A DNA stretch of 64,000 bases from Holacanthus passer. Lineage: Eukaryota > Chordata > Actinopteri > Pomacanthidae. The DNA lies in contig JAFREQ010000021.1 of assembly GCA_025331565.1 (NCBI GenBank), positions 1,922,001 to 1,986,000 of the forward strand, written 5' to 3'. Position 1 is the first letter of the stretch, and each line of letters opens with the position of its first letter. The notes under the pieces were generated by a model that had not been told where the DNA came from, ran no database searches, and worked only from the letters and a program-made list of their open reading frames with translations. This document shows, piece after piece, positions 39,263 through 51,842 of this stretch. Both the position numbers and the translations under genes were made by a program.

Positions 39263-41499
39263 CTGAAATGGCAAAGGCAAAAGCTCTGGATTATGTCTGC
39301 ACATGCGTGAAATGCATCTTCCAAGTGGACTCCAGAAAGAAGTATGAAGAGTATTTTTAGGCCCTTGGATAGGGGCGGATGCGAGCTCATTGTGCGCAGG
39401 TGACTCCACACAGGTGATCGTGCATCTGTATGTGTTTGCAAGGGAGAGTGAGGCCGAATCAATGGAATGAGTAGAAGAAGCATAAAAAATGAAATATAAG
39501 ACGAAAGAGCTTTGCGAGGCCTGTCCTTCTGCAGCAGCTCACCCCACCCTCCACAAAACAACCACATGCGGTCAGCTGATTTCAATAAACAGACTTCAAG
39601 TCCTCCCCAGATCTGCGCCAGTGATATTGAGCTAGATGCTCTCTGACAGGGGTGGTCTGCACGCCGTCCCACAGCAGATGTTGCCGGTCGATTTTCTCTT
39701 TCATAGTTAGCTGCCCCTCGCCGAATCGAGCGGGAGGATGAAAACTGTCTCTGTTTATTACTGTGAGGAACTGTCGCTGAAGAGGCCCCGCTGACCCACT
39801 CAGGAAGGAATAACAAGCAAATTGGACAAGTCAACAAATGGACCTCCCCGTCCCTCCGCTCCCACGTCTCGGCGCAGGTTGTTGCAGTCACAGCATCATC
39901 TCTCGGCACGATGACGATCAGCATGAATGAGCCTCAGACACTCGTGGACTTTCAACAGGTTTCCTCCTCTCATCGTGCTTCATCTACTCAGTGCCTGTCA
40001 GTGCGGTTTTTCAAATCAGTCAGCAGTCTGCGGGAGGAGGAGGAGGCCGAGGGATTCCTCTGGCAAAGAAAAACATACAGGTGCAGCGGAGGAGGGAGGA
40101 AGAGATGGTGACGGGGGGAGAAAAGGACAAGTGTGTTTGGGGAGTAGAGAGAAAAATCAAAGAAGAGAGACTGACAGTTTGTCCCTTCAGGCACGAGCTG
40201 TGATTGATGCACACCATTACAGTCAGACTACAGTTGTTCTGTGAAGTGACAGAGACGTGTTTGCTGTTTCAGGCTTCCTGCTTCACAATGGAACTAGCAT
40301 CAGGAGGAGGCGAAGGTAAAATATAAGAGATGCGTCTGCTTATTGCTCAGTAGCGTCAGGAGCTCGTTTGTCAAATTAATCATCAACATATAGAGTTTCA
40401 ACTTCTATCTAAAAAGGATTTTCTTCAAAGCCCAATTGTTTGCCCCTGACCAATTTTAGATTTGGGATGCATTTTGACATTCAGTTTGAGGAAAGTGACA
40501 ATGCCTGACCAATGATCAATCAGTGATCTGATTTCTGGATGATCAGATGATCAGACATTTTCATTAACTGTCTTGTCTGAGCAGATCCACAATCCGATAT
40601 CCCAAACAGAATTATAAACTGCTGTTGAGCTTATTTCAATATCACTTTGGTCAACTGTAGATTGTAATATGCTGCTATATAAATAAAATGGAACCTTGCT
40701 GCAAAATAAACAGACCATATTGTCCAGATCAGTCCCCTGCAAAGTACAAATGCCTTTAACATTTAGAGCAAACCTGCATATTATTTGAATAAACTTTATT
40801 GGAATTATCAACCTGTTTCTGTGCGAGCCCCCATGTTGGTGACCGTTGGTGATCTACCCACCTTAAGTACCGTTGTAAAATCTGACTATTTGCGTTCATT
40901 GTTTATTCTAGTATCATTGTAGGTTGTGCATAAATGATCTTCTTTAATTTTAAATTATACATATTATCTTGGAGTAACTGCATTTCAGGAGACCAGGGAG
41001 AGCTTCTCCAACTGTCCCTAAAAGCTCATACATCTGAGTCTTCAAGATGCCAGGAGACCTCGAATAAGTCTTCCAGATTGCAGACATCTTTAAACATCCT
41101 CAATACCTCCTTTGACACTCCGCCCTGGAGGCTGGACGGAGATAAGCAGAGACAATATGTGAAGGTGTAACAGTGGAGATAGGACGGAAGCGAGGGACAC
41201 TCTTATGATTCTGCAGGAAGTCGAGCTTATTAGATGAGTGAGCAGCACTTTGATAACTCTAATGGTGTCTCCTTAACGTCGTCAGTATGGTTTTCTATCA
41301 CAGTGAAGTCATGAAATATAGAATAAATATACAAAAGCCAGGGTAAATAACATATTTACATATAACATCTTTTATTCAAGGAGTGCCATAAAAATCCCAA
41401 CAACTTTAAGAAAACAACAGTCAGAACAGCACAATTAGATTGGTAACATAATACCCCCAAAATCTACAGTATATTAGATTCTCTTCTGATGCTCACACC

Positions 41500-41518
41500 A
41501 AAAAAAAAAAAAAAAAAA
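41500..41518. repeat. Poly-A run
   Basis: Nineteen A in a row with no recognisable retroelement body to the left. Confidence 0.9.
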
Positions 41519-41998
41519 CACTGTTGATTTTGTGTCTTTTGAGGCACATCTGCTTTCAGAAAGTGGCTCACAATACAAGTAGACAGAAATTAGGAACACA
41601 GCTCAGCCATTGTTCTCGTGCTGCCTGGGTTTAAAGAGACTTCCACACACACACCGCCCCGAGGCGAGGAAGGCCAGTGACATCAAGTGTATTCAATTCA
41701 CAAGGAGGCATGTTGAGGAAATTTGAGTCACAGTTTGGGAAGGCCCTTCGGAGGTCTTTTCCCTCCACCGGCCGCTGTTGCATGAATAACAGCGAGAACT
41801 ATCTTTGCCTGTAACTTCATTAAGTGGAGGTAAAGGAGGCGACCTCTGAACTAACAAACTCACAGCTCTGCGACTGAAAGCCAGACCAGTGTTCCTCCAC
41901 GTATAGTGAATACATATTAGAATGGATGACCTGAAATTAACATGAGGATAAAATGTTTTTAGTGTTCATTATAAAACAAACTCTAAAGGCATGAGGAG

Positions 41999-42024
41999 AA
42001 TAATAATAATAATAATAATAATAA
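41999..42024. repeat. (AAT)n microsatellite
   Basis: About eight AAT units. Confidence 0.95.
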
Positions 42025-42564
42025 GAGAGCAAATAATCACTGAGGAGTTATTCAAAATACATACATACTGCTTGGGTACTTCTTGAATAAATACATTTCA
42101 AAAATACATATATTTTTATCTTTTCATATCCCTTTTTGCTAGAAAAATGTTAACATTTGAAAGCAGCTATGTATGTTTAAAATATGGCATTAAATCACTC
42201 AGTAACAGCTTTTATCAAAAGCCCCTGGACACAATGTGATTTCACCCATCTTCTTTAAAGAAGCACTGCATACGATATTTTCGTGTCACAGCCGAGGACT
42301 TCACACTAAGAAAAACCAAACAGCTTCTTTAGATAGTGCAGGGAGATATGATGCAAAACCTTCAACAACTCAATTTGTTCTTGGAAGAAAATATCTCCGT
42401 GATTGTGGATTAGAGGCAGCTCTCATGATGAAAAATGTAAAGGTGAAATATTGCATATCTGGGCTGCCACTGAGGGAGACTGGGCCTCTTCCTCTCCTGC
42501 AACAGCCACATATTGCTTAAGGTTAGAGCTGAGGACGGAGTAATAGGAACACTGCTTGGGAAAA

Positions 42565-43232
42565 AATAGAAGATTCTGAGAATGGAGTCGTAATATTTTG
42601 AGGAAAATGTTGTAATATTTCAAGAAAAAAAACACTATTATGAGAAAGTCACAAGTCACAAGTCTTAATGTTTTGAGAATAACCTCAAACTGTAACATTT
42701 TGGTTGATATATTCTCAAAATATAATCATATAATTAACTTTTGTTTTTCAGATCTTTAGAGTAAAACTGCAACATAAATTTATATGTGTACATGAGAACT
42801 AAACAAACAAAATTAAATACAAAGTCATAATTTTACCACACTAAAAATAAAATCTCAATCTCACAACAAATCACAGAAGAAAAAGTCATGACATGATAAT
42901 TATGAATCTCTACATTTATGAGAAAACGTAACAATTTTATATTATAAAATAATAATAAAGTTATAATTTATATATGAAAATGTTATGCTTTGAGAATTTA
43001 ACAACCAAAATGTTATGATTAGATAATCTAGATTAGATTAGATATGCATGTTTCAGCATTCCCTGACTGTGTTATTCACAAAATACTCATTTTTTGGAAT
43101 TTTTCAATGTCATTCTTATAAAATTCTACCTTTTCTTGTAGCGTTTGACTTGATTCTTGTGATATTATGACTTTTCTTGAAATATTACTTTATTGACAAA
43201 ATTCTTTATTCTAATTTTTTTTTTTTTTTTTA
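42565..43232. repeat. Degenerate AT-rich minisatellite with inverted ends, in the sulfotransferase 3' flank
   Basis: The left part repeats a loose unit of the form GAGAA(T/A)..GT(C/T)(G/A)TAATATTT, seen at 42577-42665. The right part (43105-43215) carries the same kind of unit on the opposite strand. The clearest pair is GTAATATTTCAAGAAAA at 42612-42628 and its exact reverse complement at 43172-43188. A T-run at 43215-43231 closes the element next to the exon. Tandem units of this kind are common in fish genomes. The inverted arrangement would let a transcript of the minus strand fold on itself. Confidence 0.6.
43189..43210 (-). promoter_or_regulatory. Two candidate AATAAA polyadenylation signals after the stop codon
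   Basis: On the minus strand AATAAA occurs at 43210-43205 and 43194-43189, about 90 and 105 bases past the stop. Both lie inside a degenerate AT-rich repeat, where such hexamers arise easily. HS3ST transcripts often have longer 3' UTRs, so use of these sites is uncertain. Confidence 0.35.
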
Positions 43233-43298
43233 CCACAAACAGTCCTCCTAATACTACCATATTTCTGACAGTCCTCAGTGTCACAGACAAAAACACAT

Positions 43299-43920
43299 TC
43301 AGTCATCCCAGCCAAAGAAACGTCCTGTCATCTGGTAGAACTTCATGTTGAAGGGCCTGTAGAAGTCCCGTAGCCTCTGCACCACCTCGGGGTCAATGTT
43401 CGGATGGGTCCTCCCTTTGGTTTTGCCCAGGCAGTGGGGCTTGCTGCTGCCCTCGGCCTTCTTGAGGCACGGGAAACCCTTGGTCTGGTTGAAGTAAAAG
43501 TGTTTGTCTGTGATGATCCTCTTGAGGCCCAGGAAGTCCTGCACGCGGCCCAGCTCTCCGGCTGGGTCGCTGATCAGACGCTCGCCGCTCACGAACAGGA
43601 TCTGGTCCATGGGGAAGTACTGCAGCCAGTTGTCCAGGTGCTTGGCGTAGATGCCGATCTGGATGGCGCTCCACGAGGTGTCGATGAGCCCCGTAGTCCT
43701 GTTTTTGAAGGTGAGGCTCTCGAAAGAGGGAATGTCAGGCTTCTTAGACAGCGTCTGCGTGTAGTCCGAGATAGCCCTGGTGACGGGGTCCCTCACTACC
43801 ACGATCAGCTTGGTGTCCCGGGACATGGCGGATATCCTGGCCGGAGCCTCTCTGGTCACAAAGTAGCTGGGGGTTTTCTCCATAGTGATCTGGCCCTCCA
43901 GGGTCTTGGGCATCAGCTCT
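43299..43920 (-). CDS. hs3st3b1: Heparan sulfate 3-O-sulfotransferase, HS3ST3 type, last coding exon (partial gene)
   Basis: This exon encodes the C-terminal sulfotransferase domain of a Golgi type II enzyme that transfers sulfate from PAPS to the 3-OH of glucosamine in heparan sulfate. Reading starts with the last base of a split codon at 43920, then E-L-M-P-K-T-L, and runs about 206 residues to a stop at 43299-43301. Counting from the first Met (43913), I see the 3'-phosphate-binding Arg41 and Ser49 (RDPVTRAIS), the paired cysteines Cys149 and Cys161 of the conserved disulfide loop, the PAPS-contacting KGRTHP at 166-171, and N-glycosylation sequons at 71 (NRT) and 142 (NQT). The C terminus is FGWDD. 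The segments TREAPARISAM, DTSWSAIQIGIYAKHL and KAEGSSKPHCLGK fit HS3ST3A1/3B1 better than HS3ST2 or HS3ST4, from family memory. 3A1 and 3B1 share almost identical domains, so 3A versus 3B, or a fish-specific copy, is unresolved. Exon 1 is not in the window. Confidence 0.93.
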
Positions 43921-43950
43921 CTGGGAAGAGAAAAAACCAGAAAGGAAAGA
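43921..43950 (-). other. hs3st3b1: Splice acceptor and polypyrimidine tract before the sulfotransferase exon
   Basis: On the minus strand the bases just before the exon read as a long pyrimidine tract ending TTTTTTCTCTTCCCAG, with AG at 43922-43921. Open reading continues upstream of the first Met to this AG, which gives a phase-2 junction: the A at 43920 completes a codon started in exon 1, plausibly Arg, followed by Glu-Leu-Met-Pro. HS3ST genes of this class usually have two coding exons split at about this point. An alternative AG two bases further in (43920-43919) would change the phase. Confidence 0.85.
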
Positions 43951-46900
43951 AATAAGGAAGTGAAATATTTGTTTGACCTGAACTCGTGACTGAATCACAC
44001 AGAGCGACTGTCATAGATCTTATTACAATAAACATTGCAACTCGACGAACTCAGCCTATGTCATCAAAAACTTTGAATCCAATCAATCAAGAATAACACT
44101 GGAAACAGGTTGATTGTAGCAGCTTATTTATTTGATCTCTATCGGGTGTCTTTTTCTCCGAGCCCAATTAGTTGCCAGGAGGTGTGACCAAATGTTGATT
44201 TGCAGTTTTTTGCAGCAACATGCTCTGGATGTAAAACATTCTTGTGGTGATAGTGTGCAGATGCTACCTCAAGTGTTTCTTAATGTAGCCTGACGTCTTA
44301 TGAAATCAAGAAGGGAGCTCCCCTGGGTCCATTTGAAAGAAGGTATTCTTCACTCTCACATGGTGCGAAAAGAAGAAACGTCAATCTCTATACCCACACT
44401 GTGGTAGTGCTCCTTATAAAATATTGATATTTGAGCCGAAAGGCCCTCTCAGCATAATTGATCACCTTCCTGTCTTTCACTTTTTGCAACAAATGGCGGA
44501 AAAAAAATCTGAAAAATATTTCAACATTGTAATTTCCTCTCTGGTGGATTGTGAGAAATGAGTTTTCCTCCTCACAGAACTGTTCTTGTTCTTTAACACT
44601 GTTTTACTTTGTATTTATTTGAGACATGATTTGGGGAATTGCTCTGTTTGTGGGTGTTATAAACAGTCCCTATATTTACTCAGCAATCTGAACACACAGA
44701 GTAAATATAGTCTTAGACTGGTATTCTAAATGTGTTCACCTCTATGAAATTAAATCCTAGTGATGAAAGTATACTCAAGTCCCACCTCAAATATTTACAC
44801 CAGCAAAGTTCAACAAGTTCAGAATTTATTTGGCAAAATTTCCTCATGTGTGTTCGAGTCCTTTCTGCCATGGACTCACAAAAGGGATGGGAAACCAGCT
44901 AATCCATTCGGCCATGCCACCCCTCTTCTCCCACTCCTCTTTCTCTGCTTTCCTTCTGCCCAGCTGCCTTCAGGACAGTGACCTCAAGCAAAGCGGGTAA
45001 AAGCAGCCCATGAATGATTAACGCACCCTCCCTCTGCCATTTAGAGCCTCTGCAGAATACAGCTTTAAAATTCACCAAAGTACAGAATGCAGGCGTCAAT
45101 TATTCATCTGCTTGGCTGGTGCTGCTTAAAGCGAGGACTGGCGCTGACAAAGTGGCCCGGGCTGCTCCCAGGGTAGACGCAGTTTGCCGCCCGTGACAGA
45201 ACTACTGAGACCCCAAAGGAGGGAGGTCCTCTGAAAAGTGCTCAACGCTTCAGTCTGTTGTTTCTAGGGCCGTGCAAGCGTTGGCAAGCAGCAGCATGTG
45301 TGATCAAACAGCGTCTTCCTACCGCCGAGTGTCTTTTTCTGGTGTGATGGGCACCGTTTCTCTGCCTTGCAGAAAGAGACTGGTAAACAATCATGCTCCG
45401 TTTAACATACACAGAATGAAATGAGATTCAGGGCACAGATCTTTGCTGGGAATGAGCTTTACACAACACTTCTAAAAGATGCCTGCTGTCACGATGAATG
45501 TGACGGCTGGTTTCACCTTCCCCAAACAAGTCCTCCAAATGAATTCACAAAATATGTAGTTTGTAATTGCCCTCCAGAATGACACAAACGTATAAGCATT
45601 TTCTGATCTGATGCCCTACCAGATGGACAACATCATGCAAAGCACTGTGACATAAATAAGAGTGTTTTATAATGGAACACTGCTAGGCTTGGTTAGCTTT
45701 AGCCACAAAATTGAGTTATTTAATGTCAAGGAAAAAAATGTTGTCATGGCTAAAAGAAACCAACTTTGACTGTTGGTTTTTGACATGGTGGATGATGCAT
45801 TTTCCCATTTTCTACCAACGCTTTGTTGACCCATCCAATCAACCGGGCCTTGACCTTCTTTGGATGTTGTGACCCTAGACAATGTCACATTTCTTCCTTA
45901 CACTCCTCAAGATATTTAAGTTCATTCCTACAGCTGCTAAAGGTCTTTATCACTCAGACATAAACATGACGTCTTTATGCATTTGCTGAAGCAAGTGATG
46001 CTGTCGTTTCTCTTCACGCACACATTTCAACAAGACCATTTTTATGACAGATACCAGTTGATGATTTTTCTAAAATATTTGGGATTGAAGTCATGACAAT
46101 AAAAACAAAACCATGTCAGAGGAAGAGTCATAAACTGCTGAAGAGTCACGATTACTGAAGTGACAGCACGACTGTGTCTCTGTCAGGTTTCCTCATGGTT
46201 GCTCCAGGCTTTAAAACAGCTGCCGGTTGGGCTCAGCGTATGAAGTGAAACTGATCTAAAAACCATAAGTCAATACCTTCAGGCCAATGTCAAAACACAT
46301 CCGTGCTTTGTGGCTGAGTGTTCTGAATGGATGTTCTCTGTGAGGAACAGAGCATGAGGTCAGCACAAGAGGGACTCGCAGGAAGTGGTCGATAAGAGCG
46401 AGAGCGGCGACACAGGTGCACTGATGTCTCGACATCCGCCTGCAACATTGACCATCGCCTGACCTCCAGAGTCCTCTCAGTATCCGCGACCTCTCCCAGA
46501 GCTGTGTAAAGAGGAACATTGACAAGGCTCCTTTCCTCTCACATTAGCTCTGCCCCATCGCCCCAAGAGTCCAGAGCGATGCTGTATAATGGTGCTTTAA
46601 AACAGCCTCAATGCCATCTGGGACTGCAATGGCTGCTAAGCTGACAAGTCAATAACAAAGAACATGGAGACTAATTATTGATAAATGGGGGATCCCAGAC
46701 GCTGGCATGCAGGGACTCTTCTTCCTGAGTGTCTTCCTGTACCGACAACATGCCGATTTGGGAGCCACCAGACTTCAGCCGTTACAGTAGTACCTCCAAC
46801 TTTATGATGCAAAAGAGAACATTATTGTTTTATGAAAAAGAAATGAGTCTGTACCAAAGGAAGCATCCATATTTGATGGCATGCGTGGGGCTTCTTCTGT

Positions 46901-47499
46901 GGTCGATGCACTCACAGCGGTGGTGTGTTGGCGCGAGGGCACTCTGGGGGTATTTTCAGGGTCGGTGAGGTATGGTGTGCAACGTGGAAGTCAAAGTATG
47001 GAGGTCATGAGGCACTCGTGTATTCAGGCTGATGTAAATTTTATAGTTATTGGGAGAATGGTTTCAGGTTCATTTGTAGAGCGCTGTCATATGAAACAGA
47101 TACTCGTCAAAGGTCATGTTCTTCTGTTTTTTGAAAATAAAATTTCAACATGCATTTTAGGCCTGAAACTAATTATTCATGATGTTTATTAATTGTTTAA
47201 ATGATTTAGCATAGCACTTTTTTAATATTGTTGGACTTTGATGAAACAAAAGATGTTGAACCAGAGATATCTCTGACATCAACCAGGATTCAACTCGACT
47301 GCTGACAGTTCATTTTGGAGATTTGGGTGTTATACTAATGTAGCTTCCAGTCTCTGGCCTCAAGCAGAGATGAGATGAGTAGTGAATTCAGCACACACAG
47401 ATTTTTTTATTTTCTAATTTTGAGTTTTCACCGCAAACCATGTTGCCTCAAGCTACGTCACTTGAGACAATCTATTAGACTTTGGAGTCTGGAATCACT

Positions 47500-47573
47500 A
47501 AAGGCTTTATACATTTTTTTCACACATCCAATCATATTCTCAAGATCTGCGAAGAGACTTTGATTTGTAAAAA
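47500..47573. repeat. Unknown dispersed repeat, copy 2 (in intron)
   Basis: AAGGCTTTATACATTTTTTT, CACACATCC, CTCAAGATCTGCGAAGAGAC and TTTGATTTGTAAA align with 20634-20708. Confidence 0.45.
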
Positions 47574-48047
47574 TGGCACACCTCTCCTTTCAAATTTCAA
47601 AAATTTCTCGTTCCCAAAGCCCAAAGTAATGTCTCAAATTGCACACTTTTTCCAATCAGCAGTCCAAAACTCAAAGAACCCAGTTTGCTATGTTACGGAA
47701 CAGAGAAAAGAAGCAACTTAGAGATTCTCATGGTTCCTAGTAACCAAAACCTGCTCCGTGACTCAAGTTGGTCTAATTGGGTAGTGTCTTGTATTGTCTT
47801 AGGTCTTGGGTTCTTGTGTCGACATGCTGGCTTTCTCTCTCTGTTTGGGGATGTTCTGGTCTACCACACTGTGATTTAGATCTAATTATCCTTGGATCTA
47901 TTTTGATCTGGTTCAACCTTCATCGTGTCTCTTTTGGGTCGGGTCTCATTATTCAAAACTGTCCACACTGAACCTGAGTAGATTTAAAGAAGGGCTTGAT
48001 TTGGATTGGTTCCAAAATTTTTGACCTGTGAAGATCTTTAGGGAAAA

Positions 48048-48125
48048 TCGACAAATTTGAGAAGTTGAAACCAGTTAATTTTTGCCAGACAAATGATATA
48101 ATTGATTAATTTTCTGTCAGTCACA
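48048..48125. repeat. AATTGATTAATCGA-type repeat, fragment (in intron)
   Basis: AAATTTGAGAAGTTGAAACC, AGTTAATTTTTGCC and AATTGATTAATTTTCTGTCA correspond to the far half of the same family. Confidence 0.45.
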
Positions 48126-49707
48126 ACAAAGAACTTCAATTCTCAGCATTTAAGTTTAGTTGTGCAGTGGACTGAAGAGCACTTGGTTTTACAGTAAGTG
48201 AACTACACTGGGGTGTTTCTTTCCATTCTCCAGCAGAAGCATGCAGCACTTTCTAATGAAACTTTATTGGCAGGGTAGGTGATGTAACAGATGACAAACC
48301 ATCCAAGTGCTTGATATTTACTGCAGTTCCAGATTCTGCTTTGATGTCTTCATCGTGCTGCTAAAATACGACTCCCTGAACACAGTGATGCATGAAATGC
48401 AGGCGGCGGGATCCACTCATGAAACAAGACACAGACCCAAACGAAATAAGAAACACGGCACATGAACCATGTCCACCCTCTAAATCAAATTCACTGCTTT
48501 GGCGTGCATTTAAGTGTTGGAGAGAAAAAAAAAAAATATTTAGGATGACTAAGAAATTTAACAAACAGCTTGTGTACATGACAGAACATAACACATGTTG
48601 TAATTGTACGTCATTCCTCTCATATGGAACCAACTAGCTAGAAAGGGATGCCAGGACTCATTCAGGCAGCTCTATTCCCTCTTAAAAAACCAAATCCAAT
48701 GTACACAGTAACGTGCAGTACATCACTCAATGCGTCCTTTGTGGGCTCGTCTATAAAGTAACCACTTTGGAATAAAGGGCCTGACGCATCACTGCTTTCG
48801 TTTTCCTACTGAACCAACCTCACTCACAAACTAACCCAACTCTGCCCTCACATACAGGCTGTGACTCATGTCTGCCTGTTACATAAATGCCAAAAAAGTT
48901 TGTGCCATGAGGTCTTATTTACTGTAAATCGTGTGCACGCATAATAACTTGACGTATGAATTAGGGAGGAGTGAAAAAACTAACAAGTGATCAGCTCTGA
49001 ATGGGCTGTTTCCTGCCGTTATCCTGGACCTTTTTTAGAAAGAAGCTTGGATCTGAGCCAACGTCTGTCAATTGACGGGAGTTGTAAAGATGTGCAGGCA
49101 AGTGGGCATGAGTGCTGTCCACTGCTCCCCCGCAATCCTTTGATTCATTTTTCCTCATCCAGCCGGGAGCCCTGACAGGCACAACTACACTCCCACAGTG
49201 TTCCCCCGCCACCACCACCAGATAATAATCTTGTAATTGGCTCAATATTACTGCTGTTTGCAGGCAAAGCAAAGGGCAGCGCCGCTCTCGGTGGCTTGGA
49301 CTCACCAGATATTTTCCAGGTCAGTGGATCCTAGCGGAGGTCAGAGAGGAAGGAGGAGGACGAAGGAGGGAGGGTGATTTAGAGTAATGGCTCCTGCGCA
49401 GTGAGGTGAAAGCCCACTCCTCCGAGCTCGGAGCTTTGCTGCTCTGCCAACCTTGTGCAACAACACGGCCCTTAACCTGCCCCGAGGGCCACGATCGCCG
49501 ACAGGGGGGCCGCAATGACACACACATGACGTGGGGTGTTGGCGTCTGCAAATTACCATGGGAATCTGATGGAAACACTAATGAATGACAAAATGACTTG
49601 TTTGCTATGAACTCTAATTCACCTCCCTTTGCATTAATCACATTCTCTAGATGTGGCCTTCAACATCAGCTGAGGCTGGCAACAAATCCAACTATTTATA
49701 ATTCAGG

Positions 49708-49745
49708 GATTACAGATGGATTACAGATGTGATTACAGATGTGAT
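49708..49745. repeat. Short tandem repeat, 12-base unit
   Basis: GATTACAGATG, GATTACAGATGT and GATTACAGATGT follow one another directly. Confidence 0.9.
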
Positions 49746-51818
49746 CCTTCCAGGTGCAGACGGTCCTGATCAGGATAATCATCCGTTTCATGACCCTGAC
49801 AGTCTCAGTTCTCCCAGAGCAGCCCACCTGACCTTGTTTCCTCTGCTTGTGCACTGTGTCACCTTTGCACACCTGAACTTTCTAGCTCTAAATCCTCCCG
49901 CCTCCCGGACAGTTAAATGCTCCTCTAACACGGTTTCACAGGATTACTGCTGAATCATACAGCTTCAGTGCCAGAACTGAGTATCTTGAACCGAGTTTCC
50001 TGTTGTTGGGACAAACAGTGTGAAGGATTTCACTCCCACTAAGGGCTTGTGGTTTTCACTCATTAGTTCCTCCTCCCGGGTTGAGGATGTGCCAATCATT
50101 GAAATCACCTGTTGTCGCCTTTGGTTGAGATGAAAGCTTGCAAACTCTCAGCTCCCTCACATGAGTGGAGAGAAAACTGAACTTTATGTATGAAATGTAT
50201 GAACTCCACATGCGTTTTGCATGCCCTGGTTTATGTGAGGCTAATTGGTCCAATAAAAAAAAAAAAATTAGAGTCAGATCTAACATCTGAAAAACATCTT
50301 GTCTCAGTTTTGATGTAACATTTTTTTATGTTCTTCCCATAATTTGCTCCATAAAGTACCGCAGCTTCATAGTGAAGCAGCCGACAAGATCTTGATCAAA
50401 ATGATTTGAGATGGGGACACTGGCGAAAATAGCTGGAGCCACGCTTTGTTAAAAATACAGGACCTAGTTTTTCTATTAATGAAACAAAAGCAAATTCTCG
50501 AGCCATTTGCACTTTTGATTTAAGTAGAAATTATCCAAGGCGGGCTCTTGAAATTGAAGAGTGAAATCAGAGTGGTACATGGGAACTGTAGGGGGTAGGA
50601 AGCAATTTTGAGAGACACACAATTACAAGATAAGAGAGTGGTCTATTCTTGGAAAACAACATGGGAGGACAGGGTCGACTGTTGTCCTCTGGGAAATGGC
50701 ATGGTTTTGATAAAGAGTGAGTAGGAGAGGAAAGAAACCCGGCGTGACTCTGGGGACACATCCGATAACAATGTCACTGTGGATGAAAAACTTTGAAAAT
50801 GTCAGCTTTTAAATAACAGGAAATTCATTGTCAGATTGACGATTAGGTTTGTTTCAAATTAGACGAAGAGGATGTGAATGGGTTTCAAAAGCTTGTGGTG
50901 GTCTGTCAGGGAGGAGAGCAGGAAATGAGACTGAAATGGAAAAAATGAAGTTGAACTCCAGCGTCATTAATAAAACAATTTTGTTAAAAACTTCCCGTTG
51001 ATATTAAAGGGCAAACTTTGTGGAGGATAAAGACTGCTGTCCTCCCTGAGGCTCAGATGGAGGAAAAGCAATAAAGGAAAGTTAATGAACAACACGAGGA
51101 AGACAGCAACATTGGAAATGGTACAAAGCCTCACAAGTTGTGTTGTCTATACTCATTTGTCTTGAGATTCAGTCACATTGGCTTTTAATCGGTGAATTCA
51201 CTCACAGTTTTCTAGGCTTGAAAAACAGTGCTGGCCTGTTGTGATTCATCTCAGCTGAAATGTTTGGCTCCACTTGGGAAATTTAATTTTTTTTAAATGT
51301 TACAGAAAGAAAAAATATTCAAGCCTATACGATTTGTTACTTGATTATAAACAGAGTACAAGAATAATATTATATCATACGCTGCAGTTTTTCATAAAGT
51401 CCTGTATAAATAAATCTCCCTGCTGGACACTCGACTCAAAACTAAGCATTGAGTTTTTCCTCTATTTTTTTCTTCCCATACAACAACAGCTATGCGATTT
51501 AGTAAAAAATTTATAGAGTTAGCTTTGCGGTATGTTCTTATAAATTTATCAGCAGTGTTTTTAGCAGAATCCTCCTTCTTTCCTTGCTGCTGAGTGTAAG
51601 TCCCCGGTTTATTGCGTAAGGGGGAAAAATAAGCTTTATCTTTATGGCGACGTGCTCGTGAATTATTCACCCTCTCTAACTGTGGTGGAAGACCGAGGGG
51701 GGGGCAAAGAGGCTGCAGCGTGCGTTCGGGCCATCTGAAGCCTTTTACACATCAACCAGCAGAGCTTCCAGATCCAGACTGCGTATCAGCAGAGAGGACG
51801 GGAGGGTGAGGAGTGGAT

Positions 51819-51842
51819 GAGAGAGAGAGAGAGAGAGAGAGA
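51819..51842. repeat. (GA)n microsatellite
   Basis: Twelve GA units in a purine-rich stretch. Confidence 0.95.

Larger units (their letters stand above)
37321..42564. other. No gene seen
   Basis: Holds the inverted retroelement-like copy at 39125, a poly-A run and an AAT microsatellite. The 227-codon minus frame at 39241-39924 is the longest in the window but overlaps a repeat and has no recognisable domain. The gene's 3' UTR may extend into the right end. Confidence 0.6.

Noticed and set aside
39241..39924. 227-codon open frame on the minus strand
   Set aside because: Longest frame in the window, but its left end lies in a repeat. The translation has no recognisable domain, and no splice or transcription context supports it.
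43404..43955. 183-codon plus-strand frame opposite the sulfotransferase exon
   Set aside because: It is the antisense shadow of a GC-rich coding exon and crosses the splice acceptor.
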